Made by a program: the position numbers and the translations under genes. The notes beneath the pieces were generated by a model. It saw nothing but the letters and a program-made list of their open reading frames with translations, was not told where the DNA came from and searched no databases. From the NCBI RefSeq assembly GCF_000004075.3, contig NC_026655.2, positions 3,658,001 through 3,722,000 on the forward strand: 64,000 bases of DNA. The letters run 5' to 3'. Origin of the DNA: Cucumis sativus. Lineage: Eukaryota; Streptophyta; Magnoliopsida; Cucurbitales; Cucurbitaceae. Positions within the stretch are counted from its first letter, which is position 1. Every line of letters begins with the position of its first letter. This document shows, piece after piece, positions 61,454 to 64,000 of this stretch.

Positions 61454-64000
61454 CGCTTGGGCAATCGATACGGTCTCTCACCAGCTCAACAAAACATACC
61501 GACTGACAAGAATCAAGAACAGATGTAATCATTTAATCTTTGAAAGATTAGCACAACAAAAGGATTGAAACCACAGAACAATCCTTTGGCGTTGCAGATC
61601 TGGAAATGAGTAACTTTGGGAAAAAAGAACGCTATCAAGAAATTGAGAGAACCATTTTGACCAAACGGGAACACTGATTGAAGATTACTTTCAGCTAAGA
61701 TATAACGAGGATTAACAAAACAATAATTGAAAAGCATAATCAGATTCAAAAGGCTTGATCCAGGTACAACTTGAAACTCAAGAAATTATATGTTTATCCT
61801 GAATGATGATGCTTTTAACAATACAGTATTCTAACACCCTTCCCCTTTTCCACAGCACCAGAAATTTCCAACACGTTAAGTAAACTAGCAATGCTCTTCG
61901 CATTTGCTACAGTATACATACAAGAATCAAAAGTGATTTCATGCTCACATTTTTAGATCCTTTTTAACAAAAACCATTGAAAAAAAGGGAAAAAAAAAGG
62001 CTAACCCAACCTCAAATTCGAGAGATTTCGTCAATAAAACAAGAAAATGAAATGGAGATGGCCTCTGAAGCAATTGCCACAACCTGAAGTCAAGAATTTT
62101 TAGCTGAACCACCAGACTTTCCAATTCCTATCTTGGACTTTAGGCCACTCCAACAACTAGGAAAACCAAGTTGCACGTCATGGGTAAGCCTTTGATACAC
62201 CCACCCAGGTTAGTATTTCAACATAAATAAGGAGAAGCATCAAACTAATCAAGAATTCAGAAGGGTATGTGTGCTAAATGCCAAAAACTAAAAAGATGGG
62301 CATCTTTTTAGTCAAAAACAAGTCACAGTTTACAACTAATGATACAATACGAAGAAGATATAGTGATAAAATAATATAAGTATATAACATCAGGGTAGTT
62401 GAGATATCAGAATGCTTGATGAAATGGGTTAGAAGAAAAGTTTGCATTCAAAAGTAAAGGTAAAGGGAAAGGCCTTCACCAAAATCCTTGTGCTCTGAGA
62501 AGAATAGTTTCTGATTCTTAAGGAAAAATACCCATTTGGGATCTTCTTCACATGATCTTCAAAAGCGTTGACGATGGCTTTTCACTTCAGTTTTAGCAAT
62601 GAAGAAGCTTCATAGCTTACTGAGATAGATAAAATGAAGATTTTGGTAAGATGATGGGTGTTCTGTCATTTCATCGCAATCCGTGAATATCCTTCAAAAA
62701 GTAATACCCACCGAAAGAAAAATAAAGTTTCATCACTAAATTTCCCGTTGCCCTGCTGCCACCAACATTCATATAATTACAAATAAAACAAGAAATTTCC
62801 ATTTCCTACCATTTTTTTTTTTTTTCACTTTCCACTGCTCCATAACTGAATCCCAATATCACATATAGTTAAGGAATATGGTTATCATTATCCCGACCAC
62901 TTCTGAACATATAATATTCGATAGCGACTAACAATTCTGTAATTATGTCATTCATTATACTATATTGAAAAAAAAAACATTTTTTTATCGTTACAAAATT
63001 CGTCATCCATGTTCTTGACTTGTTCTTTAGTTTTCATTTTCATTTTTAGTTGAATAGAATTGGGTTGTTCTTCAAGCTCTTAAAAATTCTAGCTTTTGTT
63101 GATTAAATGATTAATACAAAAATTCCAAGGTAGAAAGATATGAACTTTTAACACAATTAATCAATATTGCATCTCAATCGGAATCATGTTCACAAAAATA
63201 AGAGATGCAATTATTAAAGGTATTGTCTCTAAAAAAAAAAGATTTTTCTTGATGAGTTGTAATTGTAAAAGAGGGTAGAGACAAAGGAAAGAAAGTGGGG
63301 TTGGGATTTTTTCCATTTTATAGAAAAAGAATGTGAAGAAGTGTATTAAATAGTTAGAAGAAGCTTATAAAATTGAGTATTAGATTTATCTCCAAGAAAA
63401 GAAATGAAAGAGTTGAGTGTTAGATAGAAATAGAATATTACTTTCAATTTTCTATTTCCCCTTTTGGTTGTGTCAAATGTAATTTAGTTTTAGAAAGCTT
63501 AATTAATGGTCAAACTTTATTATGTATTCATAGCAATCACAACCAATGCATCAATGCACTAGCTAAAATGTTACATTTACTATTACAACATATGTACATG
63601 AAATCATATTAACAAATCTATTCCATCTTAGTATTCATTTGCCCATCGCCGTATCTCTACGTTTGGAATTAAAAGAAAAAAGAAATTGAAATCTCTTTTT
63701 AGAAAGTCATTATACACATGACCTTGAGAAATTGTTAGATGTTTATTGTTCATGCAATAAACCATTATTGCAACCATACACGTACATATCATGGAATCTT
63801 AGAAGTGTAACATGTCAAAAGAATGGTATTTTGTCACATACTATATATATGTGTTGTTGTTAATATGTGACCAGCTCATTGTTGTCTTTATCCAATGAAA
63901 CTTTGCTCTTCAAACTTCACTCTATGTTAATGGGATTTGAATATAATTTTTATAGCTAAGACTTCAAGTCGTCTGTTTTTGAATTTAATAAGAATTATTT
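61454..64000. other. Upstream region of the heparanase-like gene
   Basis: About 61454-62750 may include the 5' leader and a leader intron, but I could not fix a convincing exon pair. The rest is AT-rich with short A and T runs (62814-62826, 63230-63240) and no open frame of note. The window ends inside this intergenic DNA. Confidence 0.45.

Overview
This is a stretch of plant nuclear DNA. It is AT-rich, and its genes are split by short GT-AG introns. It carries plant-specific families: a TOC1/PRR1 clock regulator with a CCT domain, a class II formin, DUF538, DUF863, a plant calmodulin-binding-domain protein, an F-box protein and a plant heparanase-like GH79 enzyme. A dicot is likely and a cucurbit is my guess, but nothing here proves the species. 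There is no operon-like, viral, CRISPR or bacterial content, and I found no convincing tRNA, rRNA or miRNA gene.

Layout. 1-7 kb: TOC1 (+, six coding exons plus a probable leader intron) converges on a small membrane protein gene (-). 7-10.7 kb: intergenic, with a degenerate repeat. 10.7-21 kb: a one-exon multi-pass membrane protein (+) converges on a 17-exon class II formin (-). 21-24.5 kb: the formin promoter region with two pairs of G-box/ABRE-like motifs, then an unassigned 215-codon open frame. 24.5-29.1 kb: a nine-exon MGC-type CDK-like protein kinase (-). 29-36 kb: gene-poor AT-rich DNA. 36-36.8 kb: a three-exon DUF538 gene (-). 39.8-42.1 kb: a DUF863 gene (+) converging on a seven-exon flavin monooxygenase (-, 42.8-45.6 kb). 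46-50 kb: AT-rich intergenic DNA. 50.4-53.8 kb: a calmodulin-binding-domain protein (+) with a long leader intron. 54.3-57.5 kb: a small cluster of F-box relatives, one badly decayed, one split by a 37-bp tandem duplication, and one 3' scrap. 58-61.5 kb: a nine-exon heparanase-like gene (-) with one GC-AG intron. 61.5-64 kb: its upstream region.

The genes are ordinary single plant loci and I see no common pathway. The exon models were built by hand from splice sites and family similarity. For every multi-exon gene the exon lengths sum to a multiple of three and the frame stays open across each junction, which is good internal support. I did not find a clearly new biological system. The points most worth a second look are the F-box cluster, the TOC1 leader intron and intronic MITE, the poly-aspartate microsatellite in the monooxygenase, a duplicated exon segment carrying a near-perfect splice donor, and the formin's altered phosphatase-like loop.
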